Translations under genes and position numbers: made by a program
NCBI RefSeq assembly: GCF_944377805.1
Contig: NZ_CALWFZ010000006.1
Coordinates: 62,001 to 126,000, forward strand
Direction of reading: 5' to 3'
Source: an uncultured Mediterraneibacter sp.
GTDB taxonomy: Bacteria; Bacillota; Clostridia; Lachnospirales; Lachnospiraceae
DNA: 64,000 bases
Shown here: piece by piece, positions 51,498 through 60,444 of the stretch
How positions within the stretch are numbered: position 1 is the first letter of the stretch
How the letters are laid out: each line of letters starts with the position of its first letter
The notes under the pieces: model-generated
What the model was told of the DNA's origin: nothing
What the model saw: the letters and a program-made list of their open reading frames with translations, nothing else
The model's database searches: none

Positions 51498-52844
51498 TTA
51501 CAGTCTCTTAAGAAGGGCCTCTCTCTCCTCTTCATATCCCGGCTTTCCGAGCAGGGCGAACATATTCTTCTTGTAGCTCTCAACTCCCGGCTGATTGAAC
51601 GGATTAACGCCGAGTAAATATCCGCTCACGCCGCATGCGAACTCAAAGAAGTAGAACAGTTCTCCCAGATAAAACTCGTTCTGCTCGGGAATTTTAACCA
51701 TCAGATTCGGTACGTTTCCATCTGTGTGCGCGAGAATCGTACCGTTCATAGCGCTCTTATTGATAAAATCAACATTCTTTCCCGCAAGGTAGTTCAGTCC
51801 GTCCAGATCTACCGGCTCTTCATTGATCACGATCTCTTCCCTGGACTTTTCTACATTGAGAACAGTCTCGAACAGGATTCTGTTTCCGTCCTGGATAAAC
51901 TGACCCATAGAATGTAAATCTGTCGTAAGGTCTACAGACGCCGGAAAGATTCCCTTCTGATCCTTTCCTTCACTCTCGCCGTAGAGCTGTTTCCACCACT
52001 CGGATACATAGTGGAGGCTGGGTTCGTAATTTGCAAGAACTTCAACCGTCTTGCCTTTACGCAGAAGGATATTTCTGACTGCCGCGTACAGCATCGCGTC
52101 ATTATCAGCAAAATCATTTTCAATTGCGGCCTTTCTTCCAGCTGCCGCTCCTTCCATCAGTTTGTCGATGTCTGCACCGCTCACAGCGATCGGCAGAAGG
52201 CCTACGGCTGTCAGCACAGAGAAACGGCCTCCCACATCATCCGGCACGACAAATGTCTCGTATCCTTCTTCTGTGGCAAGGTTTTTAAGCGCTCCCTTTG
52301 CCCGGTCTGTTGTCGCATAGATTCTCCCGGCAGCTTCTTTTTTGCCATATTTTTTCTCCAGAATCTCCTTAAATACGCGGAATGCAATCGCAGGTTCCGT
52401 AGTTGTACCTGACTTGGAGATCATATTAATTGAAAAATCTCTGTCTCCAATCACGTCGATCAAATCTTTGATATAAGTGCTGCTGATGCTGTTTCCAACG
52501 TAATAAATCTCAGGAGATTTACGGATTTCTTTGGATACTGCATTTGCAAAAGAATGTCCGAGGAACTCGATCGCAGCTCTTGCTCCCAGGTAGGAACCGC
52601 CGATACCGATTACAAGAAGAACTTCTGAATCTTTGCGAATCTTTTCCGCCGCCTTTTTGATACGGGCAAACTCTTCTTTATCATAATCTACCGGAAGATC
52701 GATCCATCCCAGGAAATCATTGCCTGCTCCGGTCTTCGCAAGCAGCTTGTCCTTTGCCTGTGCAGAAAGCTCGCTCATATACTCCATCTCGTGCTCCTGC
52801 ACAAAACTGCACGCCTTTGAATAATCAAATGTCACTTTGCTCAT
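51498..52844 (-). CDS. pgi: glucose-6-phosphate isomerase
   Basis: A 448-residue phosphoglucose isomerase of the short Gram-positive type. The SIS motifs [17 protein letters not shown] and [16 protein letters not shown] are present, with [16 protein letters not shown] and the catalytic-Glu region [16 protein letters not shown]. It interconverts glucose-6-P and fructose-6-P in glycolysis. It is monocistronic with its own terminator. Confidence 0.97.
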   Translation of the reverse strand: MSKVTFDYSKACSFVQEHEMEYMSELSAQAKDKLLAKTGAGNDFLGWIDLPVDYDKEEFARIKKAAEKIRKDSEVLLVIGIGGSYLGARAAIEFLGHSFANAVSKEIRKSPEIYYVGNSISSTYIKDLIDVIGDRDFSINMISKSGTTTEPAIAFRVFKEILEKKYGKKEAAGRIYATTDRAKGALKNLATEEGYETFVVPDDVGGRFSVLTAVGLLPIAVSGADIDKLMEGAAAGRKAAIENDFADNDAMLYAAVRNILLRKGKTVEVLANYEPSLHYVSEWWKQLYGESEGKDQKGIFPASVDLTTDLHSMGQFIQDGNRILFETVLNVEKSREEIVINEEPVDLDGLNYLAGKNVDFINKSAMNGTILAHTDGNVPNLMVKIPEQNEFYLGELFYFFEFACGVSGYLLGVNPFNQPGVESYKKNMFALLGKPGYEEEREALLKRL

Positions 52845-53017
52845 TGTTATCCTTCCTCTCTGATATTCTTAAATATCACTGTCATCATTTGAATTCCGGC
52901 TTTGATCCCCGCGTTCCCTCCCCCGGGATCGTAAGGCAACCGCCGCCGAGACTCTATGCATATTCTACCAAATCTGTATACCTTATTCAAGTTAAAAGCA
53001 TGTTCGCTTATATCGGA

Positions 53018-54031
53018 TTACGCAAGGAACTCTTCAAGTATCTGGCGGATCGCCTCCTCTCTGAGTGCCGGGCGTTCGTCATCAGATCCGCCTCGTGCCG
53101 CGTGGCGTACAGCCTGCCTGGCAGCTTCCCCTTTTTCCTTCTGCCTTGGTTCTCCTTCAATATTGATCGGCAGTTCTCCATCTCTCTCTTCATAGAGAGG
53201 TTCTTTCCTGTCAGTTCCCCGGTCCTCACTGACCGAAGCCAGGGCTCCCTCTGTCTTCCGGATAGTTTCTGTACTTCCGGCGTCTGATCTGTTACGGGCA
53301 GTTTGAGCCACGTCCCCCGCAATCTCCTCTCTGCCATATGCTCCCTCTCTCTGAAGATCAGAGGATTTCACCGATTTGACAGTACGCAGCCCTCGCTTCG
53401 CGGCGCGCGTCTCCTGCTTTCCATACTCCGCAGTCTCCTCTGCCATCTGTACGCTCTTTGCGTTTCCTTCAGAAGCAATTACATCGATAGATTCCCTCTC
53501 CCGTGAGTTCTGTCTGCGCAGACGGAACGTACAGATATTCTCCAGATAATCCACCATATACATTTTGAGCGCATTGATCTTATAGGGCTCATCCGTCAGG
53601 CGCATTACCACTGCGAGGAGTACTACCTCCGCCGCTCCTGCTGCAATATATTGATAAACGGATTCTGTGAATCCGGAAGAAAAATAAAGTACCGACGCCC
53701 CCAGAGCCGCCAGTATTCCAGCAAACCATACAGATAATCTTTCAATCTGTCTCCATGTATGTATGCGGAATAAAAAACCGCGATATTCATAAATATATTT
53801 TTCCACAAACGCGTCCACATTTTCCACTGAATCGCGAATCATGCATGCGTGCTCGTATTTCGCTCTCACGAGTTTTATCAGTCTGTGTGTGCTCTTGGTC
53901 ATGTTTCCCGCTGCTTTTAAAAGCCTTCGCAGCGTAAACTGATTAATGATTTTCGCCAGAATTCCGAGTATGCCTACCGCTGCCATCAGGTATGCGATAA
54001 TACTCGTATCTGCTGCCAAACCTTGTAACAT
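53018..54031 (-). CDS. membrane protein with charged C-terminal region, function unknown
   Basis: A 337-residue protein. The N-terminal helix is IIAYLMAAVGILGILAKIINQ. A helical region follows with FVEKYIYEYRGFLFRIHTWRQIERL, then two helices (LSVWFAGILAALGASVLYF; YIAAGAAEVVLLAVVMRL). The remaining roughly 150 residues are highly charged and probably disordered cytosolic sequence (Glu/Arg-rich). ATG 54031 has AGGAGG upstream; the frame extends further but without a ribosome site. No known family is recognised. Confidence 0.65.
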   Translation of the reverse strand: MLQGLAADTSIIAYLMAAVGILGILAKIINQFTLRRLLKAAGNMTKSTHRLIKLVRAKYEHACMIRDSVENVDAFVEKYIYEYRGFLFRIHTWRQIERLSVWFAGILAALGASVLYFSSGFTESVYQYIAAGAAEVVLLAVVMRLTDEPYKINALKMYMVDYLENICTFRLRRQNSRERESIDVIASEGNAKSVQMAEETAEYGKQETRAAKRGLRTVKSVKSSDLQREGAYGREEIAGDVAQTARNRSDAGSTETIRKTEGALASVSEDRGTDRKEPLYEERDGELPINIEGEPRQKEKGEAARQAVRHAARGGSDDERPALREEAIRQILEEFLA

Positions 54032-54347
54032 AGCAAACCCTCCTGTTAAATTATTCTCCCACAATGTCCCCTTGTCCTTACGACGGTGTGTATTGTGTTT
54101 GGGGACATTATAGTCCATCCCAGGCAGGTTGTCCTCAAAAACCGTTCTACAAATTTCTACACCTCAAAGTCACAGACTGCCTGTACCGGAACTTAAAAAT
54201 TTCTTTCTCAACATCATAAAAATGAGCTGAGAATCATTCAGCCAGACAGCTCCTTTCCTAAGACCGCTCTTCATACCGTCTCAGAAGTTTCTAAAGGGAT
54301 AATCCGTCATATCTGCCCGAAAAATGGCATACAAAAAATCAGCGGAT

Positions 54348-54376
54348 TTGAATTTTTATCCCCTGTTTGATATAAT
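54348..54376 (+). promoter_or_regulatory. promoter of the TSCPD gene
   Basis: TTGAAT (54348-54353), 17 bp, TATAAT (54371-54376); GAGGAGGT precedes the ATG. On the opposite strand a second -10 (TATAAT, 54112-54107) with AGGACA at 17 bp serves the membrane protein gene. The gap 54032-54435 holds nothing else that I can identify. Confidence 0.75.
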
Positions 54377-54435
54377 GCATAGTGGTTTGTCCGACGAGAA
54401 ATAAAATGAGATAAATTCCCGAGGAGGTAGCGAAA

Positions 54436-54678
54436 ATGGAGTATCAACCGAAAGGAGTCTGTTCCCGTCAGATTCAGTTTGACGTCGTAGACCATAAAGT
54501 AAAGAATGTATCTTTCCTTGGAGGCTGTAACGGAAACCTTCAGGGCATCTCCCGTCTGATCGACGGAATGGATGTGGATGAGGCGATCACCCGCCTGGAC
54601 GGAATCAAGTGCGGATTCAAGTCCACTTCATGTCCGGATCAGCTCGCACAGGCATTAAAAGAGGCAGCCGGCCAATAG
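54436..54678 (+). CDS. TSCPD domain protein (TIGR03905-like)
   Basis: An 80-residue protein made of one TSCPD domain, named after its end motif, here STSCPDQLAQAL. The Cys residues at CSRQ, GGCNGN, IKCGF and TSCPD are the likely metal or redox sites. The same domain occurs at the C-terminus of B12-dependent ribonucleotide reductases, but as a single small protein its role is unknown. Strong promoter and ribosome site; the stop lies within a terminator stem. Confidence 0.88.
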   Translation: MEYQPKGVCSRQIQFDVVDHKVKNVSFLGGCNGNLQGISRLIDGMDVDEAITRLDGIKCGFKSTSCPDQLAQALKEAAGQ

Positions 54679-54693
54679 CCGGCTGCCTCTTTC
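54661..54693. terminator. bidirectional terminator between convergent genes
   Basis: A 12-bp perfect stem GAGGCAGCCGGC/GCCGGCTGCCTC with T-rich flanks on both strands. It overlaps the TSCPD stop codon. Confidence 0.85.
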
Positions 54694-54695
54694 AT

Positions 54696-55559
54696 CTACT
54701 CCAGAATCATCCGCACTTGTTCGAGGGAAACATCACACTTCCTGGCGATCTCCTCCGGAGAGTCTCCCTGAGATGCCAGACGAAGTACCTGTTTTGTGAG
54801 CTGTATTCCCTGGTTCAGCCCCTGGTTTAGTCCCTGACTCAGTCCCTCGGCGCGTCCTCTGCTGTCCGCTTCCTCCAGTTCTTCGGCAAACAGTTCTTTC
54901 AATGCGTCACACATCTTCTTTTCCACCTCCATTTGCTCCCAGTTCGCCCGCGTGATCAGATTCATCACAGCCTCGTAATCTTTTGACTTTTTATGTTTCT
55001 CATAATTGCTCATCAGTGTCCGAATCTCCGGCCCTGCTTTCAGATCTGTTCTCAAATTTTTCAGCCAGTAATTCTCCTCTTCTGATAACTGAGGAGTAAT
55101 CAACAACTGCATGGGGATAGGATCTCCTTTCAGGTAATAAATCCCATTCCCCCCGTTTTCCACACTCATGCCCCGCGTTTCCTCAAGGTGTCTTAACATC
55201 TCGCGGGGATATCGACTGCACACAAACGTAAGTGTCAGCCCCTCCGGATCGATCTCTTTTACCCTGTCTGTATTTGACTGATAAACACATGCATAGCCGT
55301 ATACTTTATAAAAGTCATTAATGCTCAGATAATCTTCAGGAGACTTATACTCGATAATATTATGTCCGCGAAATAATCTCCCGATAGATTTTTTAATCTC
55401 AATATCTTTTAACTTCCGTATAATAAGTACATCGATCTGAAGAGGCTTCCTGCTCAGCTGATATTCCTCGTATATTTCCAGATATTTCCGATCGCTCTCG
55501 AATACAATACGAAGAGCCGCCGTAAAACCCGGATGCCACTGCAGTTTTCTCTTCTCCAT
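54696..55559 (-). CDS. Rpn/PD-(D/E)XK-type nuclease-fold protein
   Basis: A 287-residue protein. A PD-(D/E)XK-like core is visible at about 40-75 (LQIDVLIIRK with the Asp, then IIEYKSPEDYLSINDFYKVYGY with ExK). The C-terminal part is helical and ends with a Gly-Leu-Ser/Asn-Gln repeat (GLSQGLNQGLNQGI) and an HTH-like SPEEIARKCDVSLEQVRMIL. This matches the recombination-promoting nuclease/transposase-like Rpn group, common in multiple copies in Lachnospiraceae and often misnamed. The DNA target and activity are unknown. Confidence 0.72.
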   Translation of the reverse strand: MEKRKLQWHPGFTAALRIVFESDRKYLEIYEEYQLSRKPLQIDVLIIRKLKDIEIKKSIGRLFRGHNIIEYKSPEDYLSINDFYKVYGYACVYQSNTDRVKEIDPEGLTLTFVCSRYPREMLRHLEETRGMSVENGGNGIYYLKGDPIPMQLLITPQLSEEENYWLKNLRTDLKAGPEIRTLMSNYEKHKKSKDYEAVMNLITRANWEQMEVEKKMCDALKELFAEELEEADSRGRAEGLSQGLNQGLNQGIQLTKQVLRLASQGDSPEEIARKCDVSLEQVRMILE

Positions 55560-55768
55560 CTTTTCTCCTTATAGTATAATACAGTTCTTTTCTATCGCGC
55601 AACTTTGTCTTTTAAATACTTAATACTTAATCTAAATGACATCACCTCTACCTGCTTCAAATCACAGTTTCAATATTGAATTTTTATTCGGAACATGGGA
55701 TAATTAGCATTGATGACAAGAATCGTCATCTTAGGAAAATTGTATGAAGATGTTTCAGAATTAATAAG

Positions 55769-55915
55769 ACCCTCCATTAAGCCCTGAGAGCAGCCGCCAT
55801 ATGTACGCCATTGATTGTGGTGTTTCTCGGAACAGGTTTCTCAAATTTATATAATCTGATTGTTAATAGTTTCCGTGGCAACATGGGCGGCTGCTCTCAG
55901 GGCTTAATGGAGGGT
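55769..55915. mobile_element. 147-bp element with 30-bp perfect terminal inverted repeats
   Basis: 55769-55798 (ACCCTCCATTAAGCCCTGAG and on to CAGCCGCC) is the exact reverse complement of 55886-55915. The 87-bp interior has no gene but contains TATAAT at 55850-55855. No clear target duplication is seen. The best reading is a MITE-like non-autonomous transposon; an invertible segment is the alternative. The rest of the gap 55560-55928 holds nothing recognisable. Confidence 0.6.
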
Positions 55916-55928
55916 AAATTTTAGATTA

Positions 55929-56426
55929 TTAAATTGGTTTTACATAAATACCATTTGTAACAGAAGCTGTCTCATCATATGGATACTGGTCTCCTGCAAT
56001 ATGAATTGCTCTCACCCGGTAGTAATATCCCGGCTCGACGTCAACTATCGCGTCGGTTGACATAAAATAGTCGTTTTCCGTCTCAGCAATCCAATAATGT
56101 ATTTGTCCCCATTCTTCTTTCTCTTCATTATAGCGCTCAACATAGACAATTGTTGACATGAAATTAACAGTTGTATTCGCTGTGGTAGACGCGTATGCAT
56201 AAATTCGAGTCAGACCAGCGTTTGAAATCGTGCATGAACCTGTCATGAGATATTCGCCACGCATAAGAGAATTGGAAGACGTTCCTGTTGAACTGACATC
56301 ATGAGTAAGGTAAGATCCGTCAATTTTTTTTGATTCTGCATTGGCTGTCTCTGCACTGACTACAGATACCATCATCGTACAGAAAATCCCGATGATGCAC
56401 AGCATAGATAAAATACGTTTTTTCAT
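55929..56426 (-). CDS. secreted protein of unknown function (DUF6147-like)
   Basis: A 165-residue protein with a clear signal peptide (MKKRILSMLCIIGIFCTMMVSVVSAETA) and a beta-rich mature domain (SLMRGEYLMTGSCTISNAGLTRIYAYASTTAN, YYYRVRAIHIAGDQYPYDETASVTNGI). It has the look of the small secreted DUF6147 group of clostridia, from memory only. No anchor is present, so it is probably released or loosely bound. It lies immediately beyond the inverted-repeat element. Confidence 0.55.
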   Translation of the reverse strand: MKKRILSMLCIIGIFCTMMVSVVSAETANAESKKIDGSYLTHDVSSTGTSSNSLMRGEYLMTGSCTISNAGLTRIYAYASTTANTTVNFMSTIVYVERYNEEKEEWGQIHYWIAETENDYFMSTDAIVDVEPGYYYRVRAIHIAGDQYPYDETASVTNGIYVKPI

Positions 56427-56506
56427 CTTTTGTCATTCCTTTTTTATATTCGTTATTAGTGCCTCTATATAATAAACAATCGAATGGCAAAAAACTTACG
56501 CGTTTT

Positions 56507-57280
56507 TTAAATAAAATATAAATTTTTTATTATTTTTTCAAATTCATCCTTTTCCATAACCCCTGCCAACTGGTACTGGGCATCCACATATTCAAATTCG
56601 GCGACATATCTATGATTATCAAAATTTGTCACTGAGTACTCTTTTACATCAACCACTATATCATCAAATACGGTCATTGAATATTCATCAACTAGCTGAT
56701 CTATTTCGATTTGAGCATGTGATGAATCTGTATCGTTCATATACATAGTATACTGTATAGTCTGATCATTATAATCATACAATAAGACAGCTCTTTTTTG
56801 CTCCACCTCCAGCTCATATCTCTCTAGATACATATTTTCCGGCATATAGCCAAAATGCACAGGTGAAATCCCCAGTTCCCGCCTTATTTCGTTAAATACC
56901 TGTACTTCATCCAGATCCTCGGTTTCCTGAGAATCCATATTCTCAACATCTATATTTGATAAACTCTCATCCCCCGCTATCCTGTCCATCAGCACCTTCC
57001 AATATGATTTACTTCCTGTTCCGGTCATCACACTTCCACATACAAGAATAAGAACAGCGGCAAGCGCAAAGTATATACGGTACTTTTTCTTCTTACGGCG
57101 CACTGTCTTTTTAAACCTTTTATCGTATTCATAATCCTGTATTTTATTGAAGAGAGAAGTTTCCATATCTTCGGACACAGTGATGTCGTCAAGATCATTT
57201 CTGCTCCTGACTTCTTCTTCTATCCTCTGTGCTTCCTTATCTACTTCTTCTTTCAGTGATAACTTTTTCAGCTCTTTCAT
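56507..57280 (-). CDS. membrane protein with DUF4367-type extracellular domain (anti-sigma-like)
   Basis: A 257-residue protein. A charged cytosolic N-terminus of about 65 residues, helix FALAAVLILVCGSVMTGTG at about 70-88, and an extracellular domain with ISPVHFGYMPENMYLERYELE typical of DUF4367. Such proteins usually accompany ECF sigma factors as membrane-bound partners. Here the sigma gene is 1.2 kb away, on the far side of murG. Sequestration of that sigma factor is inferred. Confidence 0.65.
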   Translation of the reverse strand: MKELKKLSLKEEVDKEAQRIEEEVRSRNDLDDITVSEDMETSLFNKIQDYEYDKRFKKTVRRKKKKYRIYFALAAVLILVCGSVMTGTGSKSYWKVLMDRIAGDESLSNIDVENMDSQETEDLDEVQVFNEIRRELGISPVHFGYMPENMYLERYELEVEQKRAVLLYDYNDQTIQYTMYMNDTDSSHAQIEIDQLVDEYSMTVFDDIVVDVKEYSVTNFDNHRYVAEFEYVDAQYQLAGVMEKDEFEKIIKNLYFI

Positions 57281-57382
57281 TCTTTACACCTTTTTCTATC
57301 TTATCTTTGTCTTGACTTTTCATCAAATAAGGTTAAGATGAAATTAGTTTTAATACGATTATTTTCGGAGGTTACTATTTTT

Positions 57383-58453
57383 ATGAAACGAATTATTCTA
57401 ACCGGCGGGGGTACCGCCGGGCATGTCACTCCCAATATCGCCCTGCTCCCAAAACTGATTGATCTGGGTTATGATATTCAATATATCGGCTCATATAATG
57501 GCATTGAAAAGGATCTTATCGAACCTTTCGGCATTCCTTATCACGGAATCTCCTCCGGCAAATTGAGACGCTATTTCAGCGCTCAGAACTTTACCGATCC
57601 TTTTCGGGTGATCAAAGGCTTTGGAGAAGCCCGCAGGCTTATCAAAGATTTAAAGCCTGATGTAATCTTCTCCAAAGGCGGGTTTGTATCTGTTCCTGTC
57701 GTTCTCGCCGGAAAGCGGTGTAAAGTTCCGGTAATTATCCACGAGTCAGACATGACGCCCGGACTGGCGAATAAGATCGCTATTCCGTCTGCTGTAAAAG
57801 TCTGCTGCAATTTCCCGGAGACACTGGACTATCTGCCAAAAGGAAAGGCTGTCCTCACCGGTTCTCCGATCCGTCAGGAACTTCTCTCAGGCAACAAGAT
57901 CGCCGCTATGGATCTGTGCGGATTCACAGCCGACAAACCGGTCATCCTTGTGATCGGCGGTAGTCTCGGATCTGTGATCGTCAACAATGCAGTCCGCAAG
58001 AGTCTCCCTCAGCTTCTGGAAGATTTCCAGATCATCCACCTGTGCGGAAAAGGGAAGACAGATGACGCTCTCAAAAATACAAAAGGTTACTGTCAGTTCG
58101 AATATATCAGGGATGAACTCCGTGACATTTTCGCGCTTGCAGATATTGTGATCTCGAGGGCCGGTGCCAATGCGATCTGTGAGCTTCTTGCTCTTAGAAA
58201 ACCAAATCTTCTGATCCCTCTGTCAGCAAAGGCAAGCAGGGGAGACCAGCTGTTAAACGCACGCTCTTTTGAGCGGCAGGGATTCAGTATGGTTCTCGAA
58301 GAAGAGGATTTAAGCGAGGAGTCTCTTGTCTCTTCTGTCCGTGAGCTGTACAGCAGCCGCGGCGCCTTTATTGATGCTATGAGAGATTCCAACCAGCAGG
58401 ATTCCATTGATACGATTATCTCCCTGATCGTGGATGCTGCCAATGGAAAATAA
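57383..58453 (+). CDS. murG: MurG-type UDP-GlcNAc transferase (lipid II synthesis)
   Basis: A 356-residue GT28 glycosyltransferase. The N-terminal IILTGGGTAGHVTPNIALLP (GGTAGH), IGSYNGIEKDLIEPFGIPY, the acceptor-side FSKGGFVSVPVVLAG and IIHESDMTPGLANKIA, and the donor site GGSLGSVIVNNAVR and SRAGANAICELLALRKPNLLIPL are all present. It adds GlcNAc to lipid I on the inner membrane face. ATG 57383 has CGGAGGT upstream. It lies outside a division gene cluster, so a second copy may exist elsewhere. Confidence 0.93.
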   Translation: MKRIILTGGGTAGHVTPNIALLPKLIDLGYDIQYIGSYNGIEKDLIEPFGIPYHGISSGKLRRYFSAQNFTDPFRVIKGFGEARRLIKDLKPDVIFSKGGFVSVPVVLAGKRCKVPVIIHESDMTPGLANKIAIPSAVKVCCNFPETLDYLPKGKAVLTGSPIRQELLSGNKIAAMDLCGFTADKPVILVIGGSLGSVIVNNAVRKSLPQLLEDFQIIHLCGKGKTDDALKNTKGYCQFEYIRDELRDIFALADIVISRAGANAICELLALRKPNLLIPLSAKASRGDQLLNARSFERQGFSMVLEEEDLSEESLVSSVRELYSSRGAFIDAMRDSNQQDSIDTIISLIVDAANGK

Positions 58454-58478
58454 TAATCCACCCGGGCTGGGATTTTAG

Positions 58479-58512
58479 GGCAGGTATCCCTTCGGGGTAC
58501 CTGCTCACTTTA
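58479..58512 (+). terminator. hairpin between convergent murG and the sigma factor gene
   Basis: GCAGGTATCCC-TTCG-GGGTACCTGC (one bulge) is followed by TCACTTTATG. It is a plausible terminator for murG with a weak T-tract. Confidence 0.55.
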
Positions 58513-58515
58513 TGT

Positions 58516-59058
58516 TCACTCCATCTCCTCATACTCAACGCCATATGTTTTCTTGATCCAGCTTTTTGCTCTGTGCAAAACGGAATGAAGCGCTCCAATC
58601 CGCACTCCCATCATCTGCGAGACTTTTTCCTGAGGTATACCCATGTAGTAAGTAAGAAAAATCGCTTCATACCATCGGGGATTTCTCTCGTATAACTCCG
58701 AGAAGATTTTCTCATGAAGTTCACTTCTTGCTTTCTCTAGTGCCATTCTGGCATATTCTTCCTCTGTACTTTCCCTTGAAGGCAGTTCGATCTCACTTTC
58801 TTCATTGTCCAGATCTAAAAGCTCATAACTTTGTTTCTTCTGAAAGTTGATCGCGGCATTCTTTGCAGTTGTGAAAAGCCATGCATGGATATTGCCTTGC
58901 TTCAGATCATCAAAATTCATGTACAGTTTTAAAAATGTATCCTGAGTTATGTCTTCCGCCGCATCGCAATTGTCACCTGAATACATATATGCCACTTTCA
59001 GGACGAGATTCTTATACTTCTCATAAATCTCGTTAAATTCACGATTACCTGTCAACAT
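58516..59058 (-). CDS. ECF-type RNA polymerase sigma factor
   Basis: A 180-residue sigma-70-family protein. Region 2 is FNEIYEKYKNLVLKVAYMYSGDNCDAAEDITQDTFLKLYMNF with the HAWLFTTAKNAAINF promoter-melting part. Region 4 is WYEAIFLTYYMGIPQEKVSQMMGVRIGALHSVLHRAKSWIKK. It lies 12 bp after the HIT gene, apparently cotranscribed. Its likely membrane partner is the DUF4367 protein beyond murG. Confidence 0.9.
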   Translation of the reverse strand: MLTGNREFNEIYEKYKNLVLKVAYMYSGDNCDAAEDITQDTFLKLYMNFDDLKQGNIHAWLFTTAKNAAINFQKKQSYELLDLDNEESEIELPSRESTEEEYARMALEKARSELHEKIFSELYERNPRWYEAIFLTYYMGIPQEKVSQMMGVRIGALHSVLHRAKSWIKKTYGVEYEEME

Positions 59059-59070
59059 AATTTCTCCGGC

Positions 59071-59478
59071 CTATTTCATTTTTTCCAGTATTTCAGTTTT
59101 CACTTCTTCTGTCAGTTCACCTGCAGGCCAGCTCAGCCCTACATGATCCCCCTCATATCTGGGGATCAGATGCATATGAAAATGAAATACAGTCTGTCCC
59201 GCACACGGCTCATTATTCTGTACTATATTATATCCGTCACAGCCGAGTACGTCTGTCATCTTCTTTACCATTTTCCTGGCAAGTTTCATTGCTTTTGCCG
59301 CTGTCTCTTCATCAATGTCATATAAATTTCTGTAATGTTCTTTTGGAAGAATAAGGGCATGTCCTTTAGACGCAGGCCCCAGGTCCAAGATCACTCTGAA
59401 GTCTTCATCCTCATAAAGCGTGGCAGAAGGAATCTCTCCTGCCGCTATTTTACAAAATATGCACTCTTTATCTTTCAT
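59071..59478 (-). CDS. HIT-family nucleotide hydrolase
   Basis: A 135-residue histidine-triad protein. CIFCKIAAGEIPSATLYEDE at the N-terminus and the active-site HFHMHLIPRY (His-x-His-x-His) near residue 100 are present. HIT proteins hydrolyse nucleoside phosphoramidates or dinucleotides. ATG 59478 is six bases after AGAGGA; upstream in-frame ATGs overlap that site. Confidence 0.93.
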   Translation of the reverse strand: MKDKECIFCKIAAGEIPSATLYEDEDFRVILDLGPASKGHALILPKEHYRNLYDIDEETAAKAMKLARKMVKKMTDVLGCDGYNIVQNNEPCAGQTVFHFHMHLIPRYEGDHVGLSWPAGELTEEVKTEILEKMK

Positions 59479-59681
59479 GTTCATTCCTCTTTTCACAGAA
59501 TATTTCTTATAGTAGTATAGACCATTTTTCGGAAAAAGAGAAGATGTTTTCCTCGACTGTCTTGTGTGCGCTTCCTGCAGACGGTATTGTGTCGAAATGT
59601 GTCATATAGAATGTATTGAACAGCATTTGCCGCCATGCTAGACTAAATAGTATCATAAAAAGGGAAATGCGAGGAATCATA

Positions 59682-60413
59682 ATGCTTCAAAATATAGATA
59701 TCAATAAAATGAATCAGCTGATGGAAGAAAACGAGGACGCCCGGCAGATTATCTCTCAGTTACTGAAAAATCATCACACCACGGTATCCATGATTGCCCA
59801 TGAAATACGCAACCCGCTTACTCTCATATCATCTTCACTTCAGATCATGGAATCCCAGCACCCGGAGGTCAGAGAGTTTTACAACTGGAATCAGACAATG
59901 GAAGATGTGAACTTTATGTGCTGTCTGCTCAATGAGCTGTCGTCATTCAATAACAGCAACACTCTGCATCATTCCGTATTTTCTATTGAGAAATTGCTGA
60001 AAAACATTGCTGTCTCCTTTGCGATTTCTCTTGACGCTTCAGACTGCCGGATAGAATTCTCCTCTGAGATTATGGCGGGTATGGGTGATTTTACAGGAGA
60101 TAAAGTGAAATTAGAGCAGGTTATCCTTAATCTGCTTCAGAACGCAAAGGACGCTGTGGGAGAACAGGGAACGATCCGACTCACAGCCAACAGGACAGAA
60201 GATCATATCCTTATCTGCTGCCAGGATGACGGCTGCGGAATACCGGAGGATAAAATCGATACAATATTTGATCCTTTTGTCACTTATAAAGAAAACGGGA
60301 CAGGGCTTGGACTTTCATCGGCCAAACAGATCATAGCGGCTCATGGAGGAAACATCTCTGTCAAATCCGCGCCCGAAAAAGGAACTTCCTTTACCGTAGT
60401 TCTTCCAATATAA
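59682..60413 (+). CDS. soluble orphan sensor histidine kinase
   Basis: A 243-residue kinase with no membrane segment. HisKA has the phospho-His in MIAHEIRNPLTLISSSLQIM (near residue 40). HATPase_c follows with NLLQNAKDAVGEQG, DDGCGIPEDKID and GTGLGLSSAKQIIAAHGG. Only about 30 residues precede HisKA, so no PAS/GAF sensor is present. It resembles sporulation-type or accessory kinases that feed a regulator encoded elsewhere; no response regulator lies nearby. ATG 59682 has GAGGA upstream. Confidence 0.9.
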   Translation: MLQNIDINKMNQLMEENEDARQIISQLLKNHHTTVSMIAHEIRNPLTLISSSLQIMESQHPEVREFYNWNQTMEDVNFMCCLLNELSSFNNSNTLHHSVFSIEKLLKNIAVSFAISLDASDCRIEFSSEIMAGMGDFTGDKVKLEQVILNLLQNAKDAVGEQGTIRLTANRTEDHILICCQDDGCGIPEDKIDTIFDPFVTYKENGTGLGLSSAKQIIAAHGGNISVKSAPEKGTSFTVVLPI

Positions 60414-60444
60414 TCATGGGTATGGAGAGCGTGAAAAGCTGTCG

